24,865 nt of DNA from Bacteroidales bacterium (lineage in GTDB: Bacteria; Bacteroidota; Bacteroidia; Bacteroidales; JAADJA01). Below are positions 24,191 to 24,865 of the stretch, in pieces (positions within the stretch are counted from its first letter, which is position 1; the number at the start of each line of letters is the position of its first letter). Location of the stretch: the NCBI GenBank assembly GCA_021107975.1, contig JAIORT010000024.1:1-24865 (forward strand), read 5' to 3'. Below the pieces are notes generated by a model that was not told where the DNA came from, did no database searches, and saw only the letters and a list, made by a program, of their open reading frames with translations. A program made the translations under genes and the position numbers.

Positions 24191-24863
24191 CAATTTTCAT
24201 CCGTCAAAAGAAAGTACGCCTTACCATATAGGTATAATTCCCGATGGGGGCAGAAGGTGGGCAAAGCAAAAAAATATATCATTGCTTGAGTCTTATAATA
24301 TTACTAAAAAGAATTTAAGTTATTTCACTAAATATTTATTCTCAGTTGGTGTAATGGAAATAAGCATATATTTATCTTCAGCACAGAATTTCAGAAGAAA
24401 TCAGGAAGAAGTTGATGCGTTTTCTAATTCTGCAGAATCGGCATTTAATGAATATATATTTTCGATTGCTGATGAGTTTAATGTTAAAGTTAATATTGCC
24501 GGAAACCCTAATCTCTTATCTAAAAATCTCAGGAAAAAAATTCAGGATATTAAACAGATAACCGGCGAACAAAATAAAAGGACAATAAATCTATGCATAG
24601 CATATAATCCTTTTGATGAGATTTTTCAGGCATTTTCAATATCATCTGACAAAACTGATTTCAAGGATTACTTATGGGTAAAAACCCCAATCGACCTTAT
24701 AATCAGGAGTGGCGGGGCAAACTTATTAAGCAATTTTTTGCCCTTACAATCAGGATTTGCACGAATATATTTTTTTGAAAAATTATTTAATGATATTACT
24801 TTGAATGACATAAAAAATGTACTGGAAAAATTTTCTTTAACAGATAGAAAATATGGTGAATAA
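24177..24863 (+). CDS. Divergent cis-prenyltransferase (UppS-like) homologue
   Basis: A 228-residue protein with the full order of undecaprenyl diphosphate synthase motifs but many changed residues. Seen are HIGIIPDGGRRWAKQ (17-31, with D23 matching the catalytic D26 of E. coli UppS by alignment), YLSSAQNFRRNQEEVDAF (65-82, like SSENWxRP-xEV with one extra residue), INLCIAYNPFDEIF (137-150), and DLIIRSGGANLLSNFLPLQ (173-191). By hand alignment, E. coli R39 corresponds to L36, H43 to Y40, R200 to L183 and E213 to R196; R194 matches R177. Several isopentenyl-diphosphate and Mg sites are thus lost. It could be a specialised prenyltransferase, a lipid-binding partner of the overlapping GT2, or an inactive subunit. 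A housekeeping uppS elsewhere is expected. The gene ends 2 nt before the window edge. Confidence 0.83.
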   Translation: MGSVDNFHPSKESTPYHIGIIPDGGRRWAKQKNISLLESYNITKKNLSYFTKYLFSVGVMEISIYLSSAQNFRRNQEEVDAFSNSAESAFNEYIFSIADEFNVKVNIAGNPNLLSKNLRKKIQDIKQITGEQNKRTINLCIAYNPFDEIFQAFSISSDKTDFKDYLWVKTPIDLIIRSGGANLLSNFLPLQSGFARIYFFEKLFNDITLNDIKNVLEKFSLTDRKYGE

Positions 24864-24865
24864 TT

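Noticed and set aside
1..24865. CRISPR arrays, tRNA/rRNA, transposases, integrases or attachment sites
   Set aside because: None seen on either strand; the repeats found are short low-complexity tracts without spacers or terminal inverted repeats.

Overview
The window looks like part of a Bacteroidetes (probably Bacteroidales-type) chromosome. The evidence is AT-rich DNA, mostly TAA stops, few strong Shine-Dalgarno sequences, two sites matching the Bacteroidetes -7 promoter consensus TAnnTTTG, a Bacteroidetes-style short outer-membrane polysaccharide export lipoprotein with a C-terminal membrane helix, and at the left edge the start of a nucleoside-recognition (SpmA/SpmB-like) membrane protein. 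No rRNA, tRNA, CRISPR array, insertion sequence or phage gene was seen.

Layout. (1) 1-124, minus strand: N-terminus of the SpmA-like protein. (2) 218-1378, plus: a stand-alone family-4 glycosyltransferase (GT4), divergent from (1). (3) about 1475/1520-3055, plus: a PAS-histidine kinase-receiver protein whose ATP-binding domain looks degenerate. (4) 3056-3306: the only sizeable regulatory-looking gap, with a perfect palindrome, ACGTA-type half-sites, a hairpin, a T tract and a -7 element. (5) 3307-24863, plus: one long co-directional run of 20 genes with small gaps or overlaps, probably a single surface-polysaccharide operon.

The operon starts with export and regulation genes (Wza-like lipoprotein, Wzc-like BY-kinase/co-polymerase), then an ABC exporter (Wzm-like permease; Wzt-like ATPase with a C-terminal carbohydrate-binding-type extension). 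Twelve glycosyltransferases follow (six GT2, six GT4), with two left-handed beta-helix acyltransferases (one WcaF-like) and a multispanning Wzy-like polymerase among them. It ends with a polyprenol-phosphate-sugar-synthase-like GT2 overlapping a very divergent cis-prenyltransferase (UppS) homologue.

How it may work together (inference): the transferases assemble a complex repeat unit on a polyprenyl carrier, the acyltransferases decorate it, the Wzm/Wzt pair moves lipid-linked material across the inner membrane, the Wzy-like protein may polymerise it, and Wzc/Wza govern length and outer-membrane passage. No initiating phosphoglycosyltransferase, Wzx flippase, Wzb-type phosphatase or nucleotide-sugar gene is present, so these must lie elsewhere. 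The most unusual points are the terminal GT2/UppS-like pair, in which several expected substrate-binding residues are replaced, and the coexistence of ABC-type export with a Wzy-like polymerase.
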